Shown in pieces: positions 24,279-33,068 of a DNA stretch of 64,000 bases. Origin of the DNA: Myxococcales bacterium (GTDB lineage: Bacteria > Myxococcota_A > Bradymonadia > UBA7976 > UBA1532); the NCBI GenBank assembly GCA_020633465.1, contig JACKDN010000027.1:43546-107545 (forward strand), read 5' to 3'. Under the pieces are notes generated by a model that did not search any database, was not told the origin of the DNA, and worked only from the letters and a program-made list of their open reading frames with translations. Position 1 is the stretch's first letter. Every line of letters starts with the position of its first letter. Position numbers and translations under genes: made by a program.

Positions 24279-25698
24279 CGAAGACGCCGCCGCCGAGCAG
24301 CAGCGCCACCACGCCCATCCACCAGTCGCCCCAGCGCACGAAGGGGGTCAGGTCGTCGCGCAGGCGGGCTTCGCCGTACAGCACCGCGGGCTCGAACAGG
24401 CCGAGCTGGCCGTGACGCGCGCCGGTGGGATCGATGAGGGTCGTCACGCCCGCCTGCCCGACGCGCAGCAGCCAGCGGCCGGTCTCGAGCGCCCGCACGG
24501 CGGCGCGGTTGGTCATGTGGCGCGTGATGGGCGACCAGCCGAAGCCCGCGTCGTTGCTCATGACCAGCAGCAGCTCGGCGCCGCGCGCGGCGACCGCGCG
24601 GCCGGCGTCGGGGTAGACCGACTCGAGGCAGATCAGCACGCCCAGCCTGCCGACGCGCGTGTCGAGGGGACGCCAGGCGTCGCCGGGGGTGAGGTGCGCT
24701 TCGGCGTTGGGCACGAGGCGCTTCTTGGCGTAGGCGTCGGGCGTCTCGCCGCCCGGCACGACGTAGGCGGCCAGGTTGTAGGACTGGCCGTGGCGGTTCT
24801 CGAACAGCAGCCCCGCGACGAGCACGCTGTGGGCGTCGGCCGGCGGGAAGAGGCGGCGGCGCAGGCTGGGGGTGTCGAGCACCGGGGCGCGCACGGCCGT
24901 CTCGGGCCAGACCACCAGATCGACGCCGCGGGCGTAGGCCTGGTGGCTGAGGGTCTCGTAGGTGCGCACGACGTCGCGGCGCGCGGCGGCGTCGGCGCGG
25001 GCGGCGGCGTACTGGGGGTTGGCCAGGCCCCCCTGGACGCCGGCGACGGTGAGGGGGCGATCGCCGAGGGGCGGGGGCGAGGCGGCGCCCCACGCGCCGA
25101 CGGCGCCGACGAAGGCCAGCGCGGCGACAGCCGGCACGCGGTGGTCGCGGCCACCGAAGACGAGGAAGTACAGGCCGCTCTGCGCCAGGGCGACCAGCGA
25201 GCTGACGCCCAGCCCGCCGGTGATCGGCGCCAGGGCCAGCCAAGGACGCAGGGCGGGCAGATCGGCGAGGCAGCCGACGTAGCTGGCCGGCATGGCCAGG
25301 GGGCCGACGGTGCGGATCCACTCGGTCAGCGTCCAGACGAGCGCGGGCAGCAGGACGTCGTACAGGCGGCCCACGCGACCGGTCAGGGCGCGCAGCAGCA
25401 GGGCGTAGATGACCATCTGGCTGGCGGTGTAGACGCTGAAGCCGACGAACAGCAGCCAGCCGTAATTGAGGATGCCGTAGATGTGGACGCCGCCGAGCAG
25501 GCCGACCAGGCCGCCGAGGCCGGCCGCCAGCGAGGCCGACGGGGCGCCGCGCAGGGCGACGAGCAGCGGCACGTTGGCGACGAGGGCCAGCCAGCCGACG
25601 TCGACGAAGGCGGCGCCGTTGAGCAAGCCGGCGAGGCCGGCGAGCGTCCAGCGGGCCGAAGGGGCGAGCCGGCTCGCCCAGTCGTCGAGGCGGCTCAC
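24220..25698 (-). CDS. lnt: apolipoprotein N-acyltransferase
   Basis: About six membrane helices (residues 10-200) lead to a nitrilase-like domain with the catalytic triad E266 (WPETA), K325/K326 (AYAKKRLVP) and C357 (ICLES), then a final membrane helix (WWMGVVALLLGG) and an Arg/Ala-rich end. The enzyme adds the N-terminal fatty acid to lipoproteins in the inner membrane, which agrees with the many lipoproteins coded here. The length (492) is normal. The GTG start at 25698 overlaps the previous stop as GTGA. It is the third gene of a tightly coupled leftward run that starts with the kinase-FGE protein. Its stop lies 59 nt inside the end of the exosortase gene (convergent overlap). Confidence 0.9.
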   Translation of the reverse strand: MSRLDDWASRLAPSARWTLAGLAGLLNGAAFVDVGWLALVANVPLLVALRGAPSASLAAGLGGLVGLLGGVHIYGILNYGWLLFVGFSVYTASQMVIYALLLRALTGRVGRLYDVLLPALVWTLTEWIRTVGPLAMPASYVGCLADLPALRPWLALAPITGGLGVSSLVALAQSGLYFLVFGGRDHRVPAVAALAFVGAVGAWGAASPPPLGDRPLTVAGVQGGLANPQYAAARADAAARRDVVRTYETLSHQAYARGVDLVVWPETAVRAPVLDTPSLRRRLFPPADAHSVLVAGLLFENRHGQSYNLAAYVVPGGETPDAYAKKRLVPNAEAHLTPGDAWRPLDTRVGRLGVLICLESVYPDAGRAVAARGAELLLVMSNDAGFGWSPITRHMTNRAAVRALETGRWLLRVGQAGVTTLIDPTGARHGQLGLFEPAVLYGEARLRDDLTPFVRWGDWWMGVVALLLGGGVFVSLRRRRAARPASAASARR

Positions 25699-26201
25699 CA
25701 GGGGTTCTCGCGGACGCCGGTGAGCTCGAGGGCGGGCGCGTCGGGCAGGCGCTCGGGGGCCATCACGACGCCGCGCGCGGGGTCGAAGAAGACGGGCTGG
25801 CGGCCGAAGACGCCGGTGAGCAGCCAGGGGCCGCCGGGGCCGAACCAGAGGCGAGGCTCGGCGCCGCTCCAGGCGTCGGGCGCGGGGTGCGCGGGCAGGT
25901 CGAGGGCGGCGAGGGCCCGCGTCCAGGCCTCGGGCGTCGGCGCCGCGGGCGGCGGCGGCAGCGGGACGCCGGGGCGGTAACGATCGCGCACCTCGGTCCA
26001 CAGGTCGCCCGGCCGCGGATCGATGACCCAGGCGTCGCCGTCGGGGTAGGGCGGCTGGTAGGTGCGGAACAGGCCCTCGACGACGTACTGCCGGCGCAGC
26101 TCGTGGTAGCCGGCCCAGGCCCGCGCGCCCGCGTAGGCCAGCAGCAGCGGCGCCAGCACCCAGGCCAGGCGCCGCCCGGTGGGCGGTCCGTGGGCGCTCA
26201 G
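25695..26201 (-). CDS. small membrane-anchored protein
   Basis: About 168 residues: one N-terminal helix (RRLAWVLAPLLLAYAGARAW) followed by a soluble, Pro/Trp-rich domain with WVIDPRPGDLW, RLWFGPGGPWLLTGVF and ENPW. I do not recognise a family. No ATG, GTG or TTG lies upstream of the helix in frame; the only start that keeps it is the CTG at 26201, which overlaps the TGA of the kinase-FGE gene as CTGA. Its own TGA overlaps the GTG of lnt. It may be a membrane partner of the FGE-kinase or of Lnt; I have no direct evidence for either. Confidence 0.55.
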   Translation of the reverse strand: MSAHGPPTGRRLAWVLAPLLLAYAGARAWAGYHELRRQYVVEGLFRTYQPPYPDGDAWVIDPRPGDLWTEVRDRYRPGVPLPPPPAAPTPEAWTRALAALDLPAHPAPDAWSGAEPRLWFGPGGPWLLTGVFGRQPVFFDPARGVVMAPERLPDAPALELTGVRENPW

Positions 26202-29137
26202 GGGTCGCGGGCCAGGCGGAAGCCGACCGACACCGACACCGCCTCGGGGGCGGCGGCGTGGCGCGAGGCGGCGCGCGCGTGCAGGTCGAGGTTGTTCCAG
26301 CTGCCGCCCTTGTAGATGTGCTCGTCGCTCGGCGCGCCCGGGCGGCCGGGCACCGTGCTGACCGTCCAGTCGGCCACGCCGCCGGCCAGATCCATCACGC
26401 CGTAGGGGCTGCGATCCTGCGGGAAGCTGCCGCAGGGCTCGAGGCCGGCGGGGCCGGGGCGCGCGTGGGCGCACTTGCAGTAGGTGGGCTCCCAGGCGTT
26501 GCCCCAGGGGAAGACGCGGCCGTCGGCCCCGCGCGCGGCGACCTCCCACTCGTACTCGGTGGGCAGCCGATAGGCGACGCCGTCCTGCGCGCCGCGCCAG
26601 GCGCAGTAGGCCTGGGCGTCGTCGAAGCTGACGCCGAAGACCGGCCAGTTGGGGTCCCAGGGGATGCCGCTGGGATCCAGGGCCGGGATGGCGAAGCCGC
26701 CGTCGCGCTGCTCGAACAGGGCGCCGCCGCCCGCGAACAGGCGCGGGCTGCGGCGTTGGGCTTCGTCCCGGTCGGGCAGGGCGTTGAGGAAGTCGAGGTA
26801 CTGGCGGCAGCTGACCGGCAGCCGCGCGATGCACACGTCGTCGATCTGCACGGTCTGCGCGGGCAGCGACCACGAGGCGTCGCGATCGCCGCCGATCTGG
26901 AAGCGGCCGCCGGGCACGTAGACGAAGCCCGAGCCCAGCGAGGCCTCGGTGCGCAGGCGCACCGACAGGCCGACCTCGCGCAGGCGCGGCACGCGCAAGG
27001 GCACCTGGGTGTCGCGCAGGCCGGGGCCACGCAACACCAGCAGATAGCTGCCCATCGGCAGCGGGTCGACGGTCACCGGCGTGCGGCCCAGATCGCGCGG
27101 GCGGCTGGGGGTGAGGATCTTGTCGACCTCCTCGTAGGCGAAGAGGACGGCGCGGACGCCGGGGGGATCCGTCTCGACCTGCAGGCGCCCGTCGCCCTGC
27201 AGCAAGGCCCCGTACTTGGCCGGATCGACCGAGCGCAGGACGGTCTCGGCCTGCACCATCGTCGCGCGGTCGCCCTCTTCCTCGCCCTTGCGGAAGGCCG
27301 ACCAGTACAGATCGCAGAGGCCCTCGCGCGCGTCGGCGGCGTCGGGATCGGCGGTGCGCGCCTGGCGGTAGGCCTGCGCGGCGCGGGTGAAGGCCTCGAC
27401 GCGCTCGCGGCGCGCGGCCTCGAGCTTCTCCTCGGCGGCCCACAGCGCGCGGCGCCGCTCGGCGCCGTCCCAGGGGGCGAGCAGCAGGCGCAGGCCCTCG
27501 ACCTCGGCGTCGAGGCGCTCGACCTGCTGGGTCAGGGCCCGGTAGTCCTCGGCGTGCAGGCGCGCGGCCTGCGTCTGGCGGCGGGCGTCGCTCAGCTGGC
27601 GCTCGCGCTCGAGGGCCCCCTCGACGAAGGCCTCGAGGTCGGCGTGCAGGTCGAGGACGGTGGGATAGCGCTGGTCGAGATCCTTGGCCAGGCAGCGCAT
27701 GCAGATCTCTTCGAGATCCGCGGGGATGCCGCGATCGGGCGCCTTCTCGCGCGGGGGCACCACGCGCTCGCGCAGCATCTTGCGCAGGATGGTGCGGGCG
27801 TCGCGCCCGGTGTAGGGCGGGCGCAGCGTGAGGATCTCGTAGAGGATCGAGCCCAGGCTGTAGACGTCCGAGCGCTCGTCGACCTCGTCCAGCTGTCCCA
27901 GCGCCAGCTCGGGCGGCATGTAGCCGGGCGTGCCGATCACCTCGCCGTGGCGCGTGGCCCAGCGGCTGAGGCCCTCGCGGTGGCTGGTGACCTTGTCCTC
28001 GGTGCTCTGATCGGCGCGGGGCAGGATCTTCGCCAGGCCCCAGTCCATCACCAGCACCTCACCGAAGTCGCCCAGCATGATGTTCGAGGGCTTCAGATCG
28101 CGGTGCACGACGCGGCGGCTGTGCGCGTAGGCGATGCCCATGCACACCTGCTGGAAGATGTTCAGCAGGCGGCTGCGGGTGTAGGTGTGCTGGGCGGCGG
28201 GCACCTTGCGGCGCAGATCGCGCAGCACGTCGCGCAGGGTGCGGCCGCGCACCAGCTTCATGGTGAAGAACAGCTGCCCGTCGTCGTGCACGCCCAGGTC
28301 GTAGACCGGCACGATGTTGGGGTGCTGCAGCTGGCCGGTGATCTGCGCCTCTTCGGTGAAGCGCAGCTGCATGCCCAGCTGCTCTTCGACCCCGCGGATG
28401 AGCAGCTTCATGGCGACGGTGCGGTCGATGTTGCCGTCGGTGGCCTCGACGATGCGGCCCATGCCGCCGCGGGCGATCTCCTGGCCCAGGGCGTAGCGGC
28501 CGGGGCCGTTGACCAGGACGGGCAGGACCTCCTTGCGGCGGCGACCGGCCTCGCGGGCGTCGATGCGCTGGCGCGTCTCGGCCTCGCCGCGGGCGTCGCC
28601 GACGCGGGTGACGATGCGCGGCGGCTGCTTGGGGGGCGGGTGGGCGCCGAGATCGGGCGGGGGCGGCATGGGGTCGAGGGGCACGGCCTGGCCGGGCAGC
28701 GAGGGCTGGTCGGCCTCGGCGGCGCGCGCCGCGGCCTCGATCTGCTCGAGGGCGCGGGCGGCCAGCTCGACCGAGCCGGCCGGGCTGGGCTGGGCCTCGA
28801 GGGCCGGCTCGGCGATGAGCGGGGGCAGCGCCTCGACGTTCACCCGCCGCTGAATCCGGGGCAGCGGCGCCGACACCGGGCGCGGCGGGCGGCCGCCGAC
28901 GACCGGCGGGGGCGGACCCTCGGCGGCGCGCTCGTCGTCGTCTTCGTCCTCGTCGGGCGCGAGCTCGCCGACCAGCGCGACCAGCTGCTCGGGCGTGACC
29001 AGCCCCATGTCGACCAGCATCGAGCCCAACGTGCCGCCGGCGCCCATGCGCTGAACCTGGTTCAGCAGCGGCTCGGGCACGCCGAGGCGGTCGCGGACCA
29101 GCGCCAGCAGGCGCGCGTCGTCGGTGGGGGCGGCCAT
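26198..29137 (-). CDS. Ser/Thr protein kinase with PEGA-like and FGE-sulfatase domains
   Basis: Order: an N-terminal helical segment of the kind found in such kinases (residues 5-60), an acidic/Pro-rich linker, the kinase (about 212-520), a coiled coil (about 525-600), a PEGA-like beta domain (about 655-740) and an FGE-sulfatase domain (about 745-979). Kinase residues are intact: ARGGMGRIV, the VAMKLL lysine, H345-R-D347-LKPSN and PPE; the DFG motif is DWG, as often in bacterial kinases of this subgroup. The FGE part carries YVPGGRF, RLPTEYEWEVAARG, FPWGNAW and YKGGSWNN. There is no membrane helix, so the FGE domain is cytoplasmic, unlike that of the gene at 522. ATG 29137 lies 7 nt after TACCCT, with no ribosome-binding site. 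Confidence 0.85.
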   Translation of the reverse strand: MAAPTDDARLLALVRDRLGVPEPLLNQVQRMGAGGTLGSMLVDMGLVTPEQLVALVGELAPDEDEDDDERAAEGPPPPVVGGRPPRPVSAPLPRIQRRVNVEALPPLIAEPALEAQPSPAGSVELAARALEQIEAAARAAEADQPSLPGQAVPLDPMPPPPDLGAHPPPKQPPRIVTRVGDARGEAETRQRIDAREAGRRRKEVLPVLVNGPGRYALGQEIARGGMGRIVEATDGNIDRTVAMKLLIRGVEEQLGMQLRFTEEAQITGQLQHPNIVPVYDLGVHDDGQLFFTMKLVRGRTLRDVLRDLRRKVPAAQHTYTRSRLLNIFQQVCMGIAYAHSRRVVHRDLKPSNIMLGDFGEVLVMDWGLAKILPRADQSTEDKVTSHREGLSRWATRHGEVIGTPGYMPPELALGQLDEVDERSDVYSLGSILYEILTLRPPYTGRDARTILRKMLRERVVPPREKAPDRGIPADLEEICMRCLAKDLDQRYPTVLDLHADLEAFVEGALERERQLSDARRQTQAARLHAEDYRALTQQVERLDAEVEGLRLLLAPWDGAERRRALWAAEEKLEAARRERVEAFTRAAQAYRQARTADPDAADAREGLCDLYWSAFRKGEEEGDRATMVQAETVLRSVDPAKYGALLQGDGRLQVETDPPGVRAVLFAYEEVDKILTPSRPRDLGRTPVTVDPLPMGSYLLVLRGPGLRDTQVPLRVPRLREVGLSVRLRTEASLGSGFVYVPGGRFQIGGDRDASWSLPAQTVQIDDVCIARLPVSCRQYLDFLNALPDRDEAQRRSPRLFAGGGALFEQRDGGFAIPALDPSGIPWDPNWPVFGVSFDDAQAYCAWRGAQDGVAYRLPTEYEWEVAARGADGRVFPWGNAWEPTYCKCAHARPGPAGLEPCGSFPQDRSPYGVMDLAGGVADWTVSTVPGRPGAPSDEHIYKGGSWNNLDLHARAASRHAAAPEAVSVSVGFRLARDP

Positions 29138-29152
29138 GGCGGGCAGGGTACC

Positions 29153-29220
29153 GCGGGGCGCGGATCAGGTCGATCTACTCGCCGCCGCGGGGCGCGGATC
29201 AGGTCGATCTACTCGCCGCC
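29153..29220. repeat. 34-bp perfect tandem duplication at the gene junction
   Basis: The unit starting GCGGGGCGCGGATCAGGTCG occurs twice in direct tandem (29153-29186 and 29187-29220). The right copy contains the last codons and the TAG stop of the Uma2 gene read leftward; the left copy repeats the same end without coding use, just before the kinase start. Confidence 0.75.
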
Positions 29221-29796
29221 GCGATCCGGGGCGGGCAACAGATCGGCGACGCGCCAGACGACGTCGAGGCCGGGGGGCGTCACGGGCTGCGTCTCGGCGA
29301 GCAGGGTGACGACCTCGTAGCGGCCGGCGGGCGTGGGCGAGCGGTGGATCTCGAGGCGGCGCGCGGCGACGTCGAGCAGCCAGTATTCGGGCACGCCGGC
29401 CCGGGCGTAGATCGTCGCCTTGCGGTGGTCGAGGGCCTGCGAGGTCCAGGCCACCTCGATGGCCAGCAGCAGCTCGTCGCCGCGGACCAAGCGGTCGTCC
29501 GCCCGGTTGCCGTCATCCAGATGAACGGCGACGTCCGGTTCGGGCCGACTCGTCGGCCCGCAGTCGATGGGGCCCTGCGGCTGGACGGTGAACCCCTCAC
29601 CGTAGGCGAGCGCCAAGCGCCCCACCAGCCTTGCGAGGGGGCGGATGTGCTTCGGTCCCTGAGGGCTCACTTCGATCAGCTCCCCTTCGATCAGCTCCAA
29701 GGGCTCGTCCGCGTCGATCACGCCGGCCTCGACCATCCGCTCGACCTCGGCGGCGGTGAACAGACGACGCGGCAGGCTCGGTTCGACGGCGCTCAT
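29209..29796 (-). CDS. Uma2 family endonuclease-like protein
   Basis: 195 residues with the DUF820/Uma2 pattern: LELIEGELIEVSPQGPKH at the start, RPEPDVAV (the metal-binding aspartate), LLLAIEVAW (glutamate) and RKATIYARAGVPEYWLLDV (lysine and the final strands). The PD-(D/E)xK-like core is intact. Families of these genes are numerous in cyanobacteria and myxobacteria; the natural substrate is not known. The start at 29796 has GGAGGTGA eight bases upstream. It lies upstream of the kinase gene on the same strand, with the tandem 34-bp repeat between them. A second Uma2 gene lies at 33069; the two are only distantly similar. Confidence 0.8.
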   Translation of the reverse strand: MSAVEPSLPRRLFTAAEVERMVEAGVIDADEPLELIEGELIEVSPQGPKHIRPLARLVGRLALAYGEGFTVQPQGPIDCGPTSRPEPDVAVHLDDGNRADDRLVRGDELLLAIEVAWTSQALDHRKATIYARAGVPEYWLLDVAARRLEIHRSPTPAGRYEVVTLLAETQPVTPPGLDVVWRVADLLPAPDRGGE

Positions 29797-29815
29797 GGGC
29801 TCACCTCCACGGTGC

Positions 29816-29844
29816 AGGATAGTGCCCGCCTCATTCTTCGTCGA
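29816..29844 (-). promoter_or_regulatory. promoter for the Uma2 gene
   Basis: On the minus strand TCGACG (29844-29839), 17 nt, TATCCT (29821-29816), followed by a 19-nt leader that contains GGAGGTGA before the ATG at 29796. The -35 overlaps the end of the HEAT-repeat gene. Confidence 0.45.
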
Positions 29845-31138
29845 CCACGGCCAGGCCGCCGCGGGGGCCGGCGTCGGCGGCGATGCTCAGGCCGCCGCGC
29901 TGCACGTCGCCCAGGCGGCTCTGGATGGCCTCGACCGCGGCGCGGGTGGCCTGCTTGAGCTCGCCGCTGGTCAGCAGGCCCTCGCCGCGCGCCAGCAGGG
30001 GCTGCACGGCGCGCACGCTGCCGACGCGGACGAGCGCGCGGGCGGCGGCCACGGCGACCTCGACGACGTCGTCCTTCAGCAGTGTCAGCGCCACGGCCTC
30101 GGCGGCGGCCTCCTGCTTGTGCGCGGCCAGGGCGCGGGCGACGCGGGCGCGCAGGCCGGCGTCGTCGGCGGTCGAGTGGCGCACCAGCGTGTCGAGGGGC
30201 GTCGGCTTGCCGCGGCGAGTCAGGCCCTCGATCGCGGCCGCGGCGACGGCCCACGCGTCGTCGGCGGCGAGGGTCTCGAGCACGGGATCGGGCGCGGGGT
30301 GGTTGCGGGCGAGCCAGTCGATGGCGTCCAGGCGAAGCGCGGCGCTCAGCCTCTGGTCGCGCGCCGCCGCCTCGACGATCGGCGCGCCCTCGGCGCCGAG
30401 GGCCATCGCCGCCTGCAGGCGCAGCGGGGCGTGGTCGCTGTCGAGCGCGGCGCGCGCGGCGTCCTTCGCGGCCGGGTGCCGCCGCCCCACGAGCGCCTCG
30501 AGGGCGCGCAGGCGAAAGCCGGGGCTGGGATCCGCCGCGACGGCGCGCGCCAGCCGCGCGCCGGGATCGCCGCCATGATCGAGCGCGCGGACCAGCGCCA
30601 ACACCTTCTGCAGCATCGCCTCCAGCTCGTAAGCGTGCTCGACGTGGCCGCTCGTGCGCGTGATCGCCTCGCCGTCGGTCACCTGCACGTCGGCGGCCAG
30701 GGCGTCGAGCACCGCGTCGCGGCCCGCGTCGTCGAGGCGCGCCAGCGTGTCGAAGCTGTCGCCGCGGATCAGCACGCGCCCGTCGAAGAAGGCGTCGCCG
30801 ACCTGCAGATCTTCGCCTTTGAACAGCTTGCCGAGGGCGCTGCCGAAGCCCTCGACCGCCAAGGACAGATCGGCGGGCAGCGGGCCGCTCGCGCGGGCGC
30901 GGGTGTACGTCTGGGAGGACTTGCCGCTGCCCTGGGTGTAGCTGTCGAGCACGACGTGGACGCCGTCGACGGTGCCGGCGATCTGCGCGCTGCTGCGCCA
31001 GGTCGCCGGCGTGAAGTCGAGGCCGTGCGCGGCGGCCACCGCCTGCAGCGCGGCCTCGAAGCGCTTCTGCCGCGCGTGGGCGTAGTAGTACGCGGCGCCG
31101 GCGCCGACGAAGGCGAGGATGACGAAGGCGGCTTCCAT
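29831..31138 (-). CDS. membrane-anchored HEAT-repeat protein
   Basis: A single N-terminal helix (residues 3-20, AAFVILAFVGAGAAYYY) anchors a cytoplasmic or periplasmic protein of 435 residues. Residues 25-175 form a beta-rich region, followed by helical repeats (about 195-410) in the HEAT style, for example RLRALEALVGRRHP, PLRLQAAMALGAEG, ALRLDAIDWLARN and VEVAVAAARALVRVGS. Such proteins usually scaffold other proteins. The start ATG is at 31138; a 275-bp non-coding stretch to the next gene precedes it on the other side. No operon partner is obvious, since the Uma2 gene that follows has its own promoter. Confidence 0.6.
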   Translation of the reverse strand: MEAAFVILAFVGAGAAYYYAHARQKRFEAALQAVAAAHGLDFTPATWRSSAQIAGTVDGVHVVLDSYTQGSGKSSQTYTRARASGPLPADLSLAVEGFGSALGKLFKGEDLQVGDAFFDGRVLIRGDSFDTLARLDDAGRDAVLDALAADVQVTDGEAITRTSGHVEHAYELEAMLQKVLALVRALDHGGDPGARLARAVAADPSPGFRLRALEALVGRRHPAAKDAARAALDSDHAPLRLQAAMALGAEGAPIVEAAARDQRLSAALRLDAIDWLARNHPAPDPVLETLAADDAWAVAAAAIEGLTRRGKPTPLDTLVRHSTADDAGLRARVARALAAHKQEAAAEAVALTLLKDDVVEVAVAAARALVRVGSVRAVQPLLARGEGLLTSGELKQATRAAVEAIQSRLGDVQRGGLSIAADAGPRGGLAVVDEE

Positions 31139-31413
31139 GGCGACCTCGGAGCGGTGCGTCGCCCCCTTCTACACCGTGGGCGAGCCATCCGGCGACAGGA
31201 CGCGCCGAGCCTGTTGCGCATCGAGGGGTCGAGCGGGGTGCGTCGCCGAAGGCTCGAATCAAGGCGCGGAAGCGGGACGGCACCCGGCGGCATCGCCCTG
31301 CTCTCGCGACGCCGAGTCGAGCATCCGGGGGCGTCCACCGCGAAATGCCCCGGATGTGCAACCGGCCCTCGGTCTGCTAGCATCCGCGCCTCGTTTTCGC
31401 CGGAGTCGAGTCG

Positions 31414-32115
31414 ATGTCACCGATGGTGCTGTTCGGGGTCGCGGTCTTCATGGTGGTGCTCTACGCGATCGTGGCCCGCACGCGCCCGTCTTCGCTGGAG
31501 AACGCCCGCACGCTGCTCGATCAGGGCAAGGCGATTCACGCGCAGATCGAGGCGAAGAAGGCGCTGGCGGCGGCCGAGCGCAAGGGCGGGGCGGGCAGCG
31601 TCGAGGCCGTCGAGGCGCGGGTGGTGCTGGCGAAGGCGCAGGCCTCGGGGCACGAGCCGGAGAGCGCGCTCGAGACGCTCGAGCCGCTGTGCGCCGAGGG
31701 CGCGCCCAGCATGGACGACGCGCACCGGGCGATGGCGGTGGACGCGCTGATGGGCGCGGCGCGCGTGGCGCAGACCGACGGTCAGCGCGACGTGACCAAG
31801 GCGTGCTACGAGCGCGCGGCCGAGCTGGCCACCGACGAGAACGCCAAGGTGCTGTGCGCCGAAGAGCTGAAGCGGCTGGCGAAGGGCAAGTCACCGCGGT
31901 GGAAGGAGATCGAGGGGCAGCTGTCGGCGCGGCTGACCGAGCACCTGCAGGCCGCGGTGGGCAACGAGGTGGTCAAGAAGGCCACGCTCGACACGAGCGG
32001 CATCGGGCCGGCGGTGGCCATCGACTTCGGGCGCGAGCCCGAGGGCGACGAGGGCGAGAAGCTGCAGGCCGCCGTGCACGCCTTCCTGAGCGAGCAGGGT
32101 GTCCGCACCGCCTGA
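31414..32115 (+). CDS. membrane-anchored TPR-like protein
   Basis: 233 residues with an N-terminal helix (residues 3-22) and helical repeats (about 27-150): LLDQGKAIHAQIEAKKAL, LETLEPLCAEG and ACYERAAELATDENAKVL. The last 80 residues are mixed. TPR-like folds mediate protein contacts. GGAG precedes the ATG at 31414, and a TAGCAT sequence at 31378-31383 may be the -10. The end of the gene contains the start of trmB (overlap of 17 nt), so the two are co-expressed. The 275 bases before it hold no gene that I could support. Confidence 0.6.
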   Translation: MSPMVLFGVAVFMVVLYAIVARTRPSSLENARTLLDQGKAIHAQIEAKKALAAAERKGGAGSVEAVEARVVLAKAQASGHEPESALETLEPLCAEGAPSMDDAHRAMAVDALMGAARVAQTDGQRDVTKACYERAAELATDENAKVLCAEELKRLAKGKSPRWKEIEGQLSARLTEHLQAAVGNEVVKKATLDTSGIGPAVAIDFGREPEGDEGEKLQAAVHAFLSEQGVRTA

Positions 32116-32809
32116 GGATCGGCGCGCCGCGTGGACGCCGCCGGCCGCGGGCCCCGCGCGGTCGGGCCGCGACGTGCCCGGCGCGCTCAACGGCAGCCGA
32201 CTCTTCGAGCAGCCCCGCTACGCCGCCGAGGTGGCGCGCTTTCGCGACTTCGTCGCCGGTGACGCCCCGCTGGCGGTCGAGGTGGGCTTCGACTTCGGGC
32301 ACCGCATCCTCGACCACGCGCATCGTTGGCCCGCGACGCGCTGGCTGGGCCTCGAGGTGCGGCAGCGGCAGGTCGATCGGGTGGCCGCCGAGGCGCCGCC
32401 CAACCTGCTGGCGTGGCGCGCCGACGCGCGCACCGTCTTCGCGACGCTGATGCCGGCGGGGCGGGTGCAGCGGGTGGACGTGCTGTTCCCGACGCCGTGG
32501 TGGGACGAGGGCAAGCGGGCGAAGCGCCTGCTGCTGACGGCCGACTTCCTGGCCGACGTGGCGCGGGCGCTGGCGCCCGGCGGCGTCGTGCACGTCGCCA
32601 CCGACGTCGGTCCCTATTTCAGCCATGTCGAGGGCTTGTTCGCTGCGTGGGGGGCGGTGCCTCACCCGCCGGTGGGTGAGGCGCGTTCACGGCGGGAGCG
32701 GGTGTGTGCGCGGGATGGGCTGCGGGTGTGGCGGGGGACTTGGACGCCGGGCGTGGCGGTGGCCGCGGTGTCAGGCGGCGCGGGTGGCGGCGGCGACGAC
32801 GTCGGGTGA
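32099..32809 (+). CDS. trmB: tRNA (guanine-N7-)-methyltransferase-like protein
   Basis: The SAM-dependent core follows TrmB: PLAVEVGFDFG for the SAM loop, WLGLEVRQRQVDR, NLLAWRADAR, DVLFPTPWWDEGKRAKRLL (the FPDPWxK..HxKRR signature, here degenerate), LAPGGVVHVATDVGPY. TrmB forms m7G46 in tRNA variable loops. The start is GTG 32099 inside the end of the upstream gene. The N-terminal 40 residues are variable. The C-terminus runs 13 residues beyond the usual end and into Gly-rich sequence; this overlaps the small cysteine-rich gene on the other strand. The altered signature leaves a small doubt on the exact substrate. Confidence 0.7.
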   Translation: MSAPPEDRRAAWTPPAAGPARSGRDVPGALNGSRLFEQPRYAAEVARFRDFVAGDAPLAVEVGFDFGHRILDHAHRWPATRWLGLEVRQRQVDRVAAEAPPNLLAWRADARTVFATLMPAGRVQRVDVLFPTPWWDEGKRAKRLLLTADFLADVARALAPGGVVHVATDVGPYFSHVEGLFAAWGAVPHPPVGEARSRRERVCARDGLRVWRGTWTPGVAVAAVSGGAGGGGDDVG

Positions 32810-32968
32810 GACGTCGCGCAGACAGCCGCACAGCGCGAGGCGGCGCTCGGTGAGGCGGCGCGTCACGTGCTCGACGGCGCGGGCGGGATCCCGCTCGGCC
32901 AGGTTCCAGAGGCACGCCAACAGGGTGCTGCGCTCACACGTCGGTCCACACTGATCGTCTGCATCCAT
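32771..32968 (-). CDS. small cysteine-containing protein, 65 residues
   Basis: From ATG 32968 the frame reads MDADDQCGPTCERSTLLAC and continues with WNLAERDPARAVEHVTRRLTERRLALCGC. Five cysteines occur in 65 residues, mostly in pairs, which would suit metal or disulfide binding. It is helical in the middle. AGGGGGT lies upstream at fair spacing. The last 39 bases overlap the end of trmB in the opposite direction. I do not recognise a family. The gene is real if codon use in the third position, which is strongly GC here, is taken as evidence, but its small size leaves doubt. Confidence 0.45.
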   Translation of the reverse strand: MDADDQCGPTCERSTLLACLWNLAERDPARAVEHVTRRLTERRLALCGCLRDVSPDVVAAATRAA

Positions 32969-33068
32969 GATGGCTACCCCCTGGGGAGCGCGGGGTGTCT
33001 CCGCGTCCCACTGAGGGCATCGGCGGGATCGGGGGCGGCGTGAGAGGTGGTGGGTCAATCGCGCCCGG

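Noticed and set aside
31139..31413. Coding potential in the 275-bp gap between the two helical-repeat proteins
   Set aside because: Frames through this gap are arginine/serine-rich and belong to longer shadows; no start with ribosome-binding site was found.
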